Of a stretch of 64,000 nt of DNA, positions 24,003 through 35,544 are shown one piece after another (the stretch's first letter is position 1; each line of letters starts with the position of its first letter). The position numbers and the translations under genes are program-made. The notes beneath the pieces were generated by a model that was given only the letters and a program-made list of their open reading frames with translations, did not search any database and was not told the DNA's origin. The DNA lies in NCBI GenBank assembly GCA_016800925.1, contig JABCPU010000204.1:1-64000 (forward strand), read 5' to 3'. This DNA is from Suillus spraguei. Its lineage: Eukaryota; Basidiomycota; Agaricomycetes; Boletales; Suillaceae.

Positions 24003-26155
24003 CTATGCCAACGGCTTACTCCTGTACAAAAGCACATACGCCGACGCGTCCTCCCCTCCTCCATCAATCGTCCCCAGCTTCTCCCTGGGAAACACTGACA
24101 CCTTATCGTCATCAAATTTATACCAATCTTCATCATCCTCGTCAAACGCAGGTCCACCACCGGATTTGCATGGAATACACTCTTCTTCACGAAACCGATA
24201 TAATGCCCCGCATCAGCATCTGCTCCCTTGTGCGTAACGATAGCTGTCCAAGAATCAGCTGGTCTCCCAAAGCCAAAGAACAATGATACCCACCAACAAG
24301 ATCATACAACCCAGTTACGCTACACCCATAATCATTCTTCAGGTCGGCATCGACTAATCCCTCCAGCTCTGCCAGCTCCCGCGCACGATATACGCTCTCT
24401 TCCTCTAGGTCCCCCGGCACCTCACTTGCAGGCGCCATCTCAACGTCTATATTCTCTTCTGCGGGCCTAGATGATGACGACGCCTCCTGCGCCACCTTCG
24501 TCCGCTTACGCACCTTCCGTCTCTCAGCACGCTCTTTCTCAATCGACTTTAGCCTGCCGGACACCGGTGTGAGCTTCGATTTCAGCTCATCGGTCACTAT
24601 TTCCAATGCATCAAACTCCGACGCGAACTTCACTTTGCGCTAGGGAATCGTGAGACGTGAGGTAGAACTAGAAACAATTTATGCCCACCATGATTTTGGC
24701 CTTCTTTCCAATATCGCGTCTCCATGCAAAACGAACCATATGTACTGTCAGGTAACTTGGTAGGCGCGAGAGACGCGACGTCTGGCTGTAAACTGCTTGA
24801 CGCCCAAGTGAAGGAGAGCTCTTTTCTAATTGAGAGTTCATTGCCTGTATACACGTAAGCAGATCAACCCAGGTACAAAAAAAACGTGCATACATCCTTA
24901 ATACCAGTATGCATATAATTCGTTGTTGCCGAAATATTGCACTCAATTTTTAGCACCTTTTCTATTGTGACCGTGCTAGGCTCTTCCGGCGCTTCGTCGC
25001 ATTTCAATCTGTCCAAATTAATCAGTTGACACCGAGCAAAAAAGGAAAAAAAAATCAAATCACTCTCTGCGCATCTCTGCCATCATAAACTGATCGACGA
25101 ATCTCCTTCCCCCCGACACTGTATTACCCGTAATGTCAATCCCAGGAACCTCTTTCAAGCTGTTCGCAAGCTGTGTCCAACACTCCTCAGCGTCTATATC
25201 TCAAGTCAGCAACCCAACAGAAAAGACGGCAGAAAAACGCTCGCCTTGCTGCGCGTATCCCGCCGGGCCTACGATTCCATTCTTGCCTGACCTATCAACC
25301 TCCCCGAATTGAGGCACAACCTGACGCAACACAGTCAAAAACGTGGTAGGGATATATCCCTCCGTTGTACGAGACATGTTGCTGTACAAGTCTCTCAGCG
25401 CACGAGGGAGGACGTCCAAATATGGTGATCTATCACACATGAAATTGAGGTCACAAGATATGCATGTAAGAAATAGCAGCATACGTTGAGAGAGCTGTTT
25501 GAAGCTCTGGTATCGCACGCATCGCTTGGACGGTCGCATTCATGTAGCAGGTATTTCCGAGGCTGTGAGCATATACTTATCACTTCATGGTACACTGTGA
25601 ATCACTGTAGCACCCACTTTTTCAATCCAACGGGCAAAGAAAGCTGCAAGAACAAAGCATGAGTAACCCACACGAACGCAAATAAAACAAACATACGGCT
25701 TCTGCGATTTCCGACTCATCCATATCTGCGCATGAACAGTCACCATAACCATTAAATCATATGCGTGCAGACACTCACCCTCAAGAAAGACGATCGGTTT
25801 TTCAGGTGGCTTTGGGAGCTCGCCCGCAGCGCCGATAACCATGAAAGTCTGTCCCTAACCACACATTCAACACACACATTCCACAAAACAAAACAAAAGC
25901 GCACTCACCACTTTAGGGGCTACCTTTTCCAATCTGTATCATCCTACAAAAATCAATCATTTATCAAAACGCCCACACAACACGAAAAGCACGCACCTTG
26001 AGCACGCCGCCCTTGATCATAACTTTCATGCGCTCTGGCGGCACGCCTGTGACCTGATAAACCGCATCTTTGAACACAGCAGGTGGGAGCGATGTGTCTA
26101 GGTTGACATCGAGTGTTTTTCCTGCGTGTTTGACGTGCACTTGTAGTGGGGCCAT
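24003..26155 (-). CDS. ubp6: Proteasome-associated ubiquitin hydrolase Ubp6/USP14
   Basis: Ubp6 docks on the 26S proteasome through its ubiquitin-like domain and trims ubiquitin from substrates. About ten exons are read. A UBL domain is at the N-terminus (MAPLQVHVKHAGKTLDVNL, residues 1-75). The USP domain follows, with the Cys box PVGLKNLGNTCYMNATVQA (across the intron near 25560-25620), then QDAEECW-type DAEECWTQL and the His box THKGADADAGHYIGF (about 24175-24225). The end is EDWYKFDDDKVSVF...VLLYRSKPLA. Between GFVKKSVFHA and the terminal DEDDEDWY block the frame changes (about 24145-24170). Either a one-base indel or a 41-nt intron (GTATTC...ACGAG) must be assumed. It is divergent from the BAP31-like gene. 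Confidence 0.93.
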
Positions 26156-26376
26156 TGATTTGGATAAGTTGCAGGTCTGCGTAATCGCGGGTGATTAGAC
26201 TGACGCGTTCAAGGGGTAGATGGGAATCGATTATGTAATGATGGGGACGTGTCTGTGACGTCACGCTGTACACGTTCTGTAGGCAGTGCACCAACTAGCT
26301 TCAAAAGCCTCAACGTCGACTTTAATAACCTTTCACTTCAACGACGACCTCAGCAACGATAACGACATTAAGCACA
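26156..26376. promoter_or_regulatory. Shared divergent promoter, UBP6 / BAP31-like, with CRE palindrome
   Basis: The 221-bp interval between two divergent start codons contains a perfect TGACGTCA palindrome (26256-26263), the binding sequence of ATF/CREB-type bZIP factors. Binding is inferred only from the sequence match. Confidence 0.5.
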
Positions 26377-27334
26377 ATGACAATCTAGTATGTATTGAAT
26401 AAACTACGCTCGACAAGTTCTGATAGTCTGGCAGTTACTCGCTCACATTCCTGCTCCTAGCAGCAGAAGTAAGTCCCGCAGTACTCTGAATTACATTTAC
26501 AATTCATAACGCACCCAAACTAGATGGTGACATTCTGCTTGCTCGTGGCCCCACTTCCTTTCACAGTCCGCAAAAAACTGTTCCGGTTCCTCTCTGAAAG
26601 TCCCATCATCGCCAAAGTCGCGTATGGGCTCAAGATTTCCTTTATGTTCGTACTTTAATCGTTCATATCTCTCTTATTTACTAACATTATGCCACTTACC
26701 TATAGCTTTGTAGGCATTCTTTTCTTGGACGCCCTCCAACGCATGTTCCGCGTAACAGCCGAAACCGAGATGGCAAAAACAGGCGGCCAGAGCATGCATG
26801 ATGTACGAACTGAGACCAATTTCGCTGCTCGCAAGTTCTAGTGCGCACCCCATCTTCTTTCATAGCGCATGATTTAATCTGACGTATTGTATTTCTCTCA
26901 TCAGCGCACAACGAAATACTTACCTGACTGGTTTTTGCCTCTTCCTCTCTCTGGTCCTCACCCGCACGTTCTCCATCATCTTGGACCTCATCCAGACGCA
27001 GGAGGAATACGCGAAACTGAAGAAAGTTGTGAGCACCCCCCGTTTGGGGTTGGCTTTTGCTTATATATTATTGGTTTTGTAGGTTGGTGCAGGCGCCAAG
27101 GGTGACCAATCCAAACAAATCGAAGAACTCAAGAAGAAATTGGCTGCGAGCGAAGCAAAGGAACGTGACTTTGGTGCGTTTGTCACCTGTTATCGATGTT
27201 TCGTTTCTAAACTGAAGATGCGTCCCGCAGCGACCCTCAAAAAGCAGGCCGCACAACAGGCTGCTGAATTTGATCGCCTTGCGAGTAAGTACAATGAGGC
27301 AACTGGGGCTGTTTCGGACAAGAAATCGGACTAG
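26377..27334 (+). CDS. BAP31-like ER membrane protein (Yet family)
   Basis: BAP31/Yet proteins are multi-spanning ER membrane proteins that help sort and export other membrane proteins. Seven exons (26377-26387, 26435-26468, 26524-26645, 26706-26840, 26905-27028, 27083-27173, 27231-27334) give 206 residues in one frame. The N-terminus MTIYYSLTFLLLAAEMVTF and the following LPFTVRKKLFRFL are family hallmarks. Three hydrophobic segments occur in the first 135 residues. The C-terminal half is a predicted coiled coil (KQIEELKKKLAASEAKERDF, LKKQAAQQAAEFDRLASKY). The protein ends KKSD, a dilysine KKxx ER-retrieval signal. Length is normal for fungal members. Confidence 0.93.
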
Positions 27335-28415
27335 GGGCTCTTTGTGTACTATAATACTGTCATTTCATGTTCTTTTTGATTCTTGCTCCTGATCAGTTAC
27401 CCATCTTTGTCCCAATGAATGGCAATCGCTCATACTATATGTCGTGTTGTTTCTCGGAGTCCCGGTAAAACAAATTGACAATAGCCAACAGTAAGTAGCA
27501 ACTTCAGTTACATGCATTTGAATTCGGGTCAGTATGCCCACATTATCGTGCGACCCCTCAGTGATCTGTGTCTAATTACATATTCATATTTAATGATTAG
27601 TGTCCGTCACCCAACATGATAAAAACATTCACCAAGGATAAATAAGTCTCTTCTGATAATAACAAAGCAAGCGAAGCATAAACAGTCGATCACTGCCGTC
27701 GAGTACGATGCCCAACGTCGCAGTGTTATATCCGTAAATAGCGTGGATAGATTGCTACTCGAGATAAGCCGACTAATGCAGAAATTGATAGTCGCCGTAT
27801 GATAAATTGGGCAGTGGAATAAACCATTTGTCGCCGGGCTTCGATAGTTTTTGTCGTACAAAGAAATCAAAGCAGCTACATGTGAGGTGCTCGTACTAGT
27901 AGGCACATGCACCATGGTATTCCTTCGAACGTGCGGAGAGTCCGTCATAAGGTTGCGGAGCACAGCGTGATAGTAGATTTCAACATTTTTCCGTCAGACG
28001 AATTCATGAAAATGCTTCAAGCATCGCACCCTGGATTTCTTGATCCGTATGGAAGAGATATTGGACTCTTCCGCGAGTGGCAAAAAGTCTGCGAGACAGA
28101 CACCAACATTCAGCAGTGGCAACTGAATCCTCCGAAGGTGCGATAACCTGTTTCGAGCCTGTAGCATGGTGCCCTGCAAGGAGCCTGAATGCAACATGAA
28201 TACTCGGAGAATCGAGATCTATGGTCAGTAGCATCTTGAAAGTGAATGTGGAACACATTAGTGCAAGCAGCGGGATCTTCCTGCACGACGTGCTCCTTTG
28301 GCGTCACATAAGCTGTATTGAATCCCCTACAAAGGGGAGCGAGACGCCAACATGAAGAAATGCAAGTGAGATTGTCTGTATATCCGAGTACTACTTGTCC
28401 GTCATGACCTCTGAA
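27335..28415. other. Unresolved intergenic stretch, possible gene fragments
   Basis: No complete gene could be built. A plus-strand frame (27970-28146, with SDEFMKMLQASHPGFLDPYG) and short minus-strand frames (one ending KPGDKWFIPLPNLSYGDYQFLH, about 27775) look weakly protein-like. They cannot be joined convincingly, and no family was recognised. Confidence 0.35.
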
Positions 28416-30665
28416 TCAGTCATCGAGATCTATCAACTCATCACATTCGTCTCTATCTCCAGTAGTGACATTGTTGTCTCCTTCCTCACCACAATCATCA
28501 TCGTCCGGTTCATGTTCCAGCATGAACGCAGGAATAGTGACCCCAGAACGAATTCTAGGGCCTGGTCGCGGACCAAGATTAATTTCCTTCCGGGACTCAC
28601 GAACAGCTGCGAGAGCTGCAATCTATGAAACCACCACCAAGACTATGTGTTAGCGAGAGCAGAGTATACACTTATAAATAATGCACCTTATCCTGTACCG
28701 CAGATTGTATTGCCCGCTTCTGCCCCGTTTTCGCTGCAGGATCGAACCCGAGCTTCTTGATGATATCCGCAGAATACGCCAGCTTCGTCTGGGGTGCGTT
28801 GGATTCTGAGGTACCATCTGGATCTATCGCCGTTTGCTTCAACTTTGCTGACTTCTTATCCTCAGCACCATCAGTGATTCGCTTCGCCATCATCGTGCCT
28901 ATCTCCCTGGCTTTAGTAACAACACGCATACCTTCCTTATCCCTCTCGAGTAGGCTCTTGAGCTCGCGATCGGCATCCTGGATCAGCTTTCGCTTCGCCC
29001 GCGCCTGGCCTTCGCGACCCATGTTCTCGGCGATAAACATCGACGACACATCCCGATTCGACCCGCTCACGATGTGCCCAGATACAACGTACGTGATGTC
29101 GCCTCCACGCGAACCGGACGCTTCGGAAGGCTGCAACCCCCACTGGCGTTGTGGATCATAGTCCGCTTTGCGCTTCTTTGATGACGAAGTGGCCATTCCA
29201 GAGGTCCTGAGGAACGGGATGGTGAGTCAGAGCGAAGATATAGAACCATCACATCACCCACCCTGCAGAAAACTCAGCTCGTCCGGCTCTTTGCCGTTGC
29301 ACAGCGTTCGTCAAGTGCCAGTCGCATACATCGCTCACTCGCTTGTCCGTCCAGCTTCCGCATATTTTGCCGTCACGTTTGAGCACCTTACACATGCCTA
29401 AGTCTTGTGCGCGCCCGATGATGGCAATGGATTCGGCGGACTCAGGTGTGACAGCAAGTATGTTATCGGTTGGGTGCGGTTTCCCGTTTCTGTTGTTCCG
29501 CTGAGCGAGTTATTCACTATGCCGGATCATACTACTCGTGCAAGCTTACCTGGAAGGGCTTGAGGACCTTGGGATTGAGAAGAGTGATGACATCCCCTTC
29601 TTTAAGCTTCGACATTGCTTCGAAAGCGCCTTTGCTGCCACCATTGTAGAGTTTCTTGACTTTGCCATCGTCGCTCGTGACGCGGTCAAAACTATCAGCT
29701 TCGAACAGCAAGAGGGTCAGAAATGCGTCTCCTCGGATGGACGCTACGCCCGACGACGACGGTCGTGAACGTGCCCCGAAGTCAATTAATTTCATGTTGA
29801 CAAATTTTTTGCCGTGAGATTTTGAAGGTTTTTGTTTCTCTGAGTCCTGGCTACGAGAACCGTTAATATTTTTACGGTGGTTGGCGTTACTAGAGCCTCC
29901 TTCATCATCGGTTGCACGTCCATCGTCGCCAGGAGCAATGTCTACGGGAGCACGCGTAGTCCTTACAGGGCCCCGCTCTGCAACAACAGCGATTGTGATC
30001 CAGTCACCTTCGACAGGTATATCATAGCCTGATTGGTTAAGTAACGGTCGTATGCAAGAGTAAAATGTGGACGGCGAGAGGTAATATCGACCTCGGAGAT
30101 ATTCCTGTAGATCATCATGTGATAATGAACGAGACCTGCATACGATCTTTAAGTCCAATGATCTAATGAATTCAAATTGCAGTGACAAGACGTACGAAAG
30201 TCGGATGCCAGAATTTGGTTCAAGTCGCTGAAAATGGGGGTCGTCAAGTGGTGGCTTGTGGTCCACGGGACCGACTTCAAGCTGCTCGACAATGGCCAGT
30301 CGGTCATCTCTGTTCGGCACGATGTCCGAAGCAGGTTGGGATGCACAAGGTGGCACTGCAATTATTTTAGGATTTGAACCAATGAAAGGCTCAGGTTCGG
30401 GCCGAGCCAGTAAGCTGCGAGACCTGTGAGATGAACTTGCTTCTTGCTTTGCTGTGCCGCCTGATAATTTTGAAAGCTTGCTGAGGAGATTCGAAGGAGC
30501 AGGTTTCTGATATTGCACTGTAGCAATTGGACCCTTACCCAAAGGCCGGGGATTCATGCTCCGAGCTCCAGATGCTGAGAGGGCCCCTGAGGTGGCACCA
30601 GTCCCACCAAGTAATAAGCGCTGTGTATGGCCTGCATTATCGACCCTCCTCTTCTTCTCTGCCAT
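28416..30665 (-). CDS. mcm10: Replication factor Mcm10
   Basis: Mcm10 binds the CMG helicase and DNA polymerase alpha at replication forks and is needed for origin firing. Four exons (30665-29550, 29500-29262, 29206-28687, 28622-28416) give 693 residues in a continuous frame. An N-terminal Ser-rich region is followed by the OB fold (YDIPVEGDWITIAVVAERGPV ... KFVNMKLIDFGARS ... EGDVITLLNPKVLKPFQ, roughly residues 210-372). The adjacent zinc finger reads CKVLKRDGKICGSW...CDWH (about residues 395-425). The C-terminus contains IIKKLGFDPAAKTGQ and ends in an acidic tail, DELIDLDD. Domain order and length agree with fungal Mcm10/Cdc23. The first ATG of the open frame is used. Confidence 0.94.
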
Positions 30666-30797
30666 CAGCGTTCATTGGATAAAACTTCTAGAGTATGCGC
30701 GCTTACTCACTAGGAGACGGAGTAGCGGGTGCGAGCAAAGTTTCAGATACGTGTCTCCTTTTCGGAGATCCGATTACATCATTGACGGAGTCGGGAA

Positions 30798-30885
30798 GGG
30801 GTGTGAGCTGAGCTTGCAAGTGCTTCATCTCTCTCCAACCTGGGGTGCGAGCTGAGCTTGCAAGCGCTTGATCTCTCTCCAACCC
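30798..30885. repeat. Tandem duplication, two 44-bp units, upstream of mcm10
   Basis: GAGCTGAGCTTGCAAG(T/C)GCTT...ATCTCTCTCCAACC occurs twice, 44 bp apart, differing at a few positions. It lies about 130-220 bp upstream of the mcm10 start, in promoter or 5' UTR position. Confidence 0.85.
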
Positions 30886-31253
30886 GCGTGGAAATATGAC
30901 TAAGCTATAGGGAGATGTCCGAAAGCCCTGCGTCAGTGGTCCCTGTGGCGTGGAAATCTGCTCACACCGTGCGAATATATGGTTTTCATTTGGTGATTCA
31001 TTGGGACACTTTTTTGACTTTCAGTTTACACAATCTCTATAATTCTGATCCTTTATTTGACCTCATTTTGTTCTAATCACTTGTGCCACTCTTCTGAACA
31101 TATTATCTGTCAATTTATGATATCCCTCCCTAGCTATCTTGCTCTACCCTGCTACAACTTTGTCCTATAGCTGAAATAGCCCCTATTGTGAATTTTAATA
31201 GGCTGTATGCAATTTCTTGAGTAATTACCAGAGATATTTAATAGGTTTGAGGT
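30886..31253. other. Non-coding, nothing recognised
   Basis: AT-rich sequence between the mcm10 upstream repeat and the Tc1 relic. No feature could be supported. Confidence 0.4.
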
Positions 31254-31560
31254 TTAGGGACTGTGCTGGTCATTACAAAATACTAATATTGTGGTCTTTA
31301 AATCATTGGTGGCCAACTGAGAGGTGTGCTTGGGGTCACTATCATATTGAAAGATAGTGTCTTCTCTAACACCTGTGAGCCACTGTATTTGAGATACTGC
31401 CAGTGGCAAGGTTGTGGTTTGTGGACGTGTTATTTGGTGATGCCTGTACATATTAATGTGACATGTTTGTATTTTTCCACACTGAAGTTCCACACACCCC
31501 ATTTTAGAAACTCTGCCTCTGCAAAGCATGATGATGTAGTAGTAGGAGGGCATGAATGAG
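31254..31560 (-). pseudogene. Tc1/mariner transposase relic
   Basis: The minus-strand reading contains DTIFQYDSDPKHTSQLATNDLK (about 31300-31365), which matches the second catalytic Asp region of Tc1-like transposases (F-Q-x-D-x-D-P-K-H-T-S). Preceding residues GVWNFSVEKYKHV fit the stretch upstream of it. The WPAQSPDLNPIE segment expected next is reduced to NDQHSP and the frame ends. No terminal inverted repeats were found. It is a small degenerate fragment. Confidence 0.6.
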
Positions 31561-31979
31561 ATGAGGCAAATGTGCTGGAATGCAGCACAAGTATGCCACC
31601 AGACACGGCTGTTGTATATTCTGTGGACGATGGAAATCTGCAGGTAACTTTGGGAAGCCTGTGATTGATATCTATATTTGTTCTTTTGATGACTACATTG
31701 CCTGCACTGGCAAGGCCTTCTAATATTTGTGGATCAAGTGATCCAAGCTGTGCCACATTACTACATATTCGCATTGGCTGTATTTCTCTTCTTTTTGCAT
31801 CTCTCTCTACTCAAACCTACTTTCTACTAGTCATGAATAATGTCATCCTGTTGGAATATTTAGTGACAAGCTCGACTCAGAAGGAGCCAAACGGTGGCTT
31901 AAACCTTAAATTGTCGGTGGATAAATACAGTAGCTAGTTTTTGTGTATGCTATGCATTTGTCAGCAGGTTCCCTGTACA

Positions 31980-32451
31980 TGTTACAGTTGTACGTGCCCC
32001 TATTCATTTTCCCTTTATCTTCTTACTTGTATATCATGTCACATGACTTTGACTCATATGCTCAACGCATCTGTACAACACATGCCTTCCTTATTAGGAT
32101 ATGCAGTTACATTCTCACGGTTACCTGGTCTGTGCGCACATATCTACCTATATAAGCACAGTGTACTTGTAGTAGACTCTTCACTTTAATCTTACTGGTT
32201 TTACCTGGAACTTCCTTTGCTTAGGTCTCCAACCTAAGTCGTCTTGAATTGTCTCTAAGCCTAAGCACTCCTTAGACTTAGTCTCTATTCTCATAGAACC
32301 TCTTAGACTTGTCTTTGAGGCCAAACCCTTGATCGTACTCGGAACGCGTTCCTTGTACTTTCACCTTGTCCTCTTGTGGACATTGTAAGAACTCCCAGCA
32401 GACCGTCTGTGTCTTTTCACTGTCGCTGGTGATGCCATCCCAGTCGTAACA
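31980..32451 (+). mobile_element. Solo LTR, copy 2 (472 bp)
   Basis: The sequence runs from TGTTACAGTTGTACG to CAGTCGTAACA. It is flanked by a perfect 5-bp direct repeat GTACA (31975-31979, 32452-32456). It is closely similar to the LTR at 7921-8393 along its whole length. A TATA-like CCTATATAAG lies at about 32148. No internal retroelement domain flanks it. Confidence 0.93.
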
Positions 32452-32456
32452 GTACA

Positions 32457-33354
32457 ATTGAGTTAGATCATACTTCAACGACGTGTCTGAGACTTGGGGA
32501 TAACTCAATACATCCCCCTTTGCTTGATCACCGAAAAGTCACTCTGGAACTCACTGATCATCTTTGCTCTCAAAAACATGTCGGAGATGGTATCAATGAT
32601 CTCCTGAAGTTCAGCCACTCAGAAGATTCAGAATTTCACCGCTACAGTCGAAAGGTCTTGTCCAAGTCTTTGCTGTTAATCCTATTTTATAGTCAACTGA
32701 TGGTCTCCATGAAGATTATAGCCCTGACTGAGGTGAATATGATCCTAATTGTCACAAGCTCTTTCGATAATGCTCTCAGTAATTAAGGTGGCATGTAACA
32801 CTCTTACATGTGTGGGAGTGAAATTGTACCTGTTCTTGTTTGTTCACAAACTTTACTGCCATTGAAGTCGGCATACTTCAAAATGCTAATTTTAATCAGA
32901 TGCCGCAAACACGCCTTTCCTTTGGAACTGGATGGTAAATATCTATCGTTAGTTTTCTGAATTTTCTTCTCACAATCTGTACAGATAGAATAAATCAGCT
33001 CTTGCTTCCTCTATACACACATCTCGTCATATGCTACGGGGGAGTTGACACTCGTACCCAATTGGGCATCAAAGAATTGCTTGTATCTCCGAACATACCA
33101 ACTGCAGGAACAAGAAAAAAGACCTGCCTGCCTGCTGCTGCTATCTCATCAGTACCAAAACCAAGCGCAGCAGAGGTGATGCCACATACGTGAACCTGCT
33201 GTGACACTCAGGAGCCCTATATTGACAAAAAATTCTCAGCACCAGGTGCTTTTGCGAAAAAATGAGCAAGAATCAACTGGCTTGGGGAATTGATAAGGCA
33301 GCAACCTGCGAGGGAGTCACACGCACGAAAAAATATAGTGCCTAATGTCAGAGG
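32457..33354. other. Non-coding stretch, nothing recognised
   Basis: Only short unsupported frames are present (32520-32786, 33002-33193). None resembles a known family and none has exon context. Confidence 0.4.
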
Positions 33355-33690
33355 TGAGATTCGGACAAGGAACTAAGGACGGGAACAAACTCAGTCTTGG
33401 ATCAAAAGACTCAAATTAACTATGGATCATACCTAAGGATGGGAACGAACTGAGTAGAGTAGTAGTTAGTGAAGAGTAGGGTAGGACCGTAAATGAGAAA
33501 GCTCACCTCAGTCTTGGATCAAAAGACTGAGGGAGATTATTCAATAAGGGAAGAAATTAATATGTTGATTGAGACGGAGAATCAATGAGGAACTTGTATG
33601 ATGCATGGCAAGAGGAGTGATTGTGTATGTAAAAGGGAAAGGTTAAGTACGTATAAAGGTCATATCTTGATACCTAAGCAGTGCCCAACA
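33355..33690 (+). repeat. Diverged repeat shared with the F-box gene region at 51.7-51.95 kb
   Basis: The segment from GACGGAGAATCAA through AGTGATTGTGTATGTAAAAG to CATATCTTGA (33565-33670) matches 51840-51955 with substitutions. Weaker similarity extends upstream. It also contains a local duplication, with AGTCTTGGATCAAAAGACT at about 33390 and again at about 33510, itself a hairpin. It is either a dispersed repeat or a fragment of the F-box gene. Confidence 0.6.
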
Positions 33691-33809
33691 AGTGACCCGG
33701 GTGACAACGGAGGAAATGATTTAATGCCTGAGGAATACTCAGCGGTTGAGATTAAACTCGGCGATAACTGGGGACTTTCTCGTCCTCGAAGGGTGTTCAC
33801 TCAAACATG

Positions 33810-34226
33810 CATCAGGAAATCATGAGTTTACCTATTCCTTACTTATTTCAAACTTTTCCCACTTATTCCAAATGGATCTACTTATTTCTCTTAAATTACC
33901 ACCTGGTCCCAACTGAACTATCAGGATCTGTTAGCCATCATTATAAATGTGTGCTATAAAATTATTGGACTCTTAATTTGCAAAATAGTACCTCAAGAGA
34001 ATATTTGAGAAATAAAATCATCAGCATTAATGTGTCACTCGAGCTTCATACTAGTCACTAATTGTTGGTCTTATGCAATGAAACTTGTCTCTCAGGCCCA
34101 ACAAACATATTGGAATACTCAATTTTGAAGCAGTTGTCAAATTTCAGAAAAAAAGTAGGTCCATTTGAAATAAGTGGGAAAAGTTTGAAATAAGTAAGGA
34201 ATAAGTAAACTCATGATTTCCTGATG
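33810..34226 (+). mobile_element. MITE family A, copy 3 (417 bp)
   Basis: Nearly identical to copy 1 over 417 bp, in the same orientation. Only the last bases clearly differ (CTTGATG versus CCTGATG). The 2-bp flanks differ (TG and CA), unlike copies 1 and 2. Confidence 0.92.
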
Positions 34227-35544
34227 CAAACACCAACTTTTTTGCACTAGGAAGCGACCAGTTACTTTTGCCAGGGCCGTCTGCATTGACTAATATGTCC
34301 TACTTTGTACTTCATCAAAATTTTCATTTGCCTTTCTGATACTTGTCATCTCATGTATATGGAATCCATCCATCTGTATTACATCCGACATCATTGACAC
34401 GTTATTAGCTATTCTTCAAGGTTTTATATTTGCGATAATATATCCCCATTGCAACATCACCCTTTCCGTCAATGAACAGCTTGAATCCACCTCCTCAGCT
34501 GCCATACTTCTGATTCTTGAAGCCTGGAGGCCTTTGCCTCCTCCTGCCAGGAGATTCACAATATCAACCCTCCACCCCAACTTCTCTGCCATCTGTACCT
34601 CTCGGCTAGAGGTGCCAGTGATACCTCATCGTTTGATGATACTAATCACCTCGTTGGCTTATCCAAATTCTGTTCAAATAAATAGGGGGGTTTCCTATAA
34701 TACAAGCCAGATTCTGGATCTGAGCCTGTACCTAGCACAGACCCAGCTGTTGCAGCTGGAACGGAGGTTGGACGTGTAAGGAGGCAAGTAACAAGGAATG
34801 GTTTAGGTATCCGGGTATCCAACTTCAGATCCACCTGATTAAATAGAACAATGAGTTCTTTAATCGGAGTGTTGATACAAGCCTTAATCGATAATCTCAC
34901 AGCATATCAGATGACGAGATCAAAATGCCTCGAAGCAACATGATTGGTAGATTAACGAAGTTCGCCAATTTAGTGATATGACATTTCCAGGCAGCCTCAA
35001 CAGACTTGTGTGCGCAATAATAAATGGCTATCTGAGGAATCCAATTTAACAACCGATTGATGCACAATCGGACGTGCTGCGCAACGCTGTGGACATGTTC
35101 ATCTGCTTTATCCTGTAACGTACATGTTACCTGGACAGTATATTAAACTCGCGAGGTTGCATCTCCTATAATCAGCAATTTATTGTAGACTTCTTTTCCA
35201 GAGATACTACCTTCGAATGACCAAAGGCCATGTTTGCATGCATGCCGATAATATATGAAGTGTGAACTGCCTCAACCCTAGCCAGACTGCAAAACAACTC
35301 TGTGTCAGTCATGACTGTGGCAACTACTTGAAGATTTTTTTTCTTAAATAGCGCAGGCGTAATAACTTACCTCCTTTTGACATACAGCTTGTACATGTAA
35401 TCCATGTATTCATACTATGCATCCTCGAGATAACACTGATACACAATCAACAGGTACATCACGAAGCTACACGCAAATACATGCTCATGATTACTCTGAA
35501 GATGCGTATCGATGACATGCTTGGGCAGCTTCGGACAAAGACCT
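34227..35544. other. Non-coding stretch, nothing recognised
   Basis: No protein family, RNA gene or repeat was recognised between the MITE and the end of the first GMC gene. It includes the 3' flank of the GMC gene. Confidence 0.4.
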
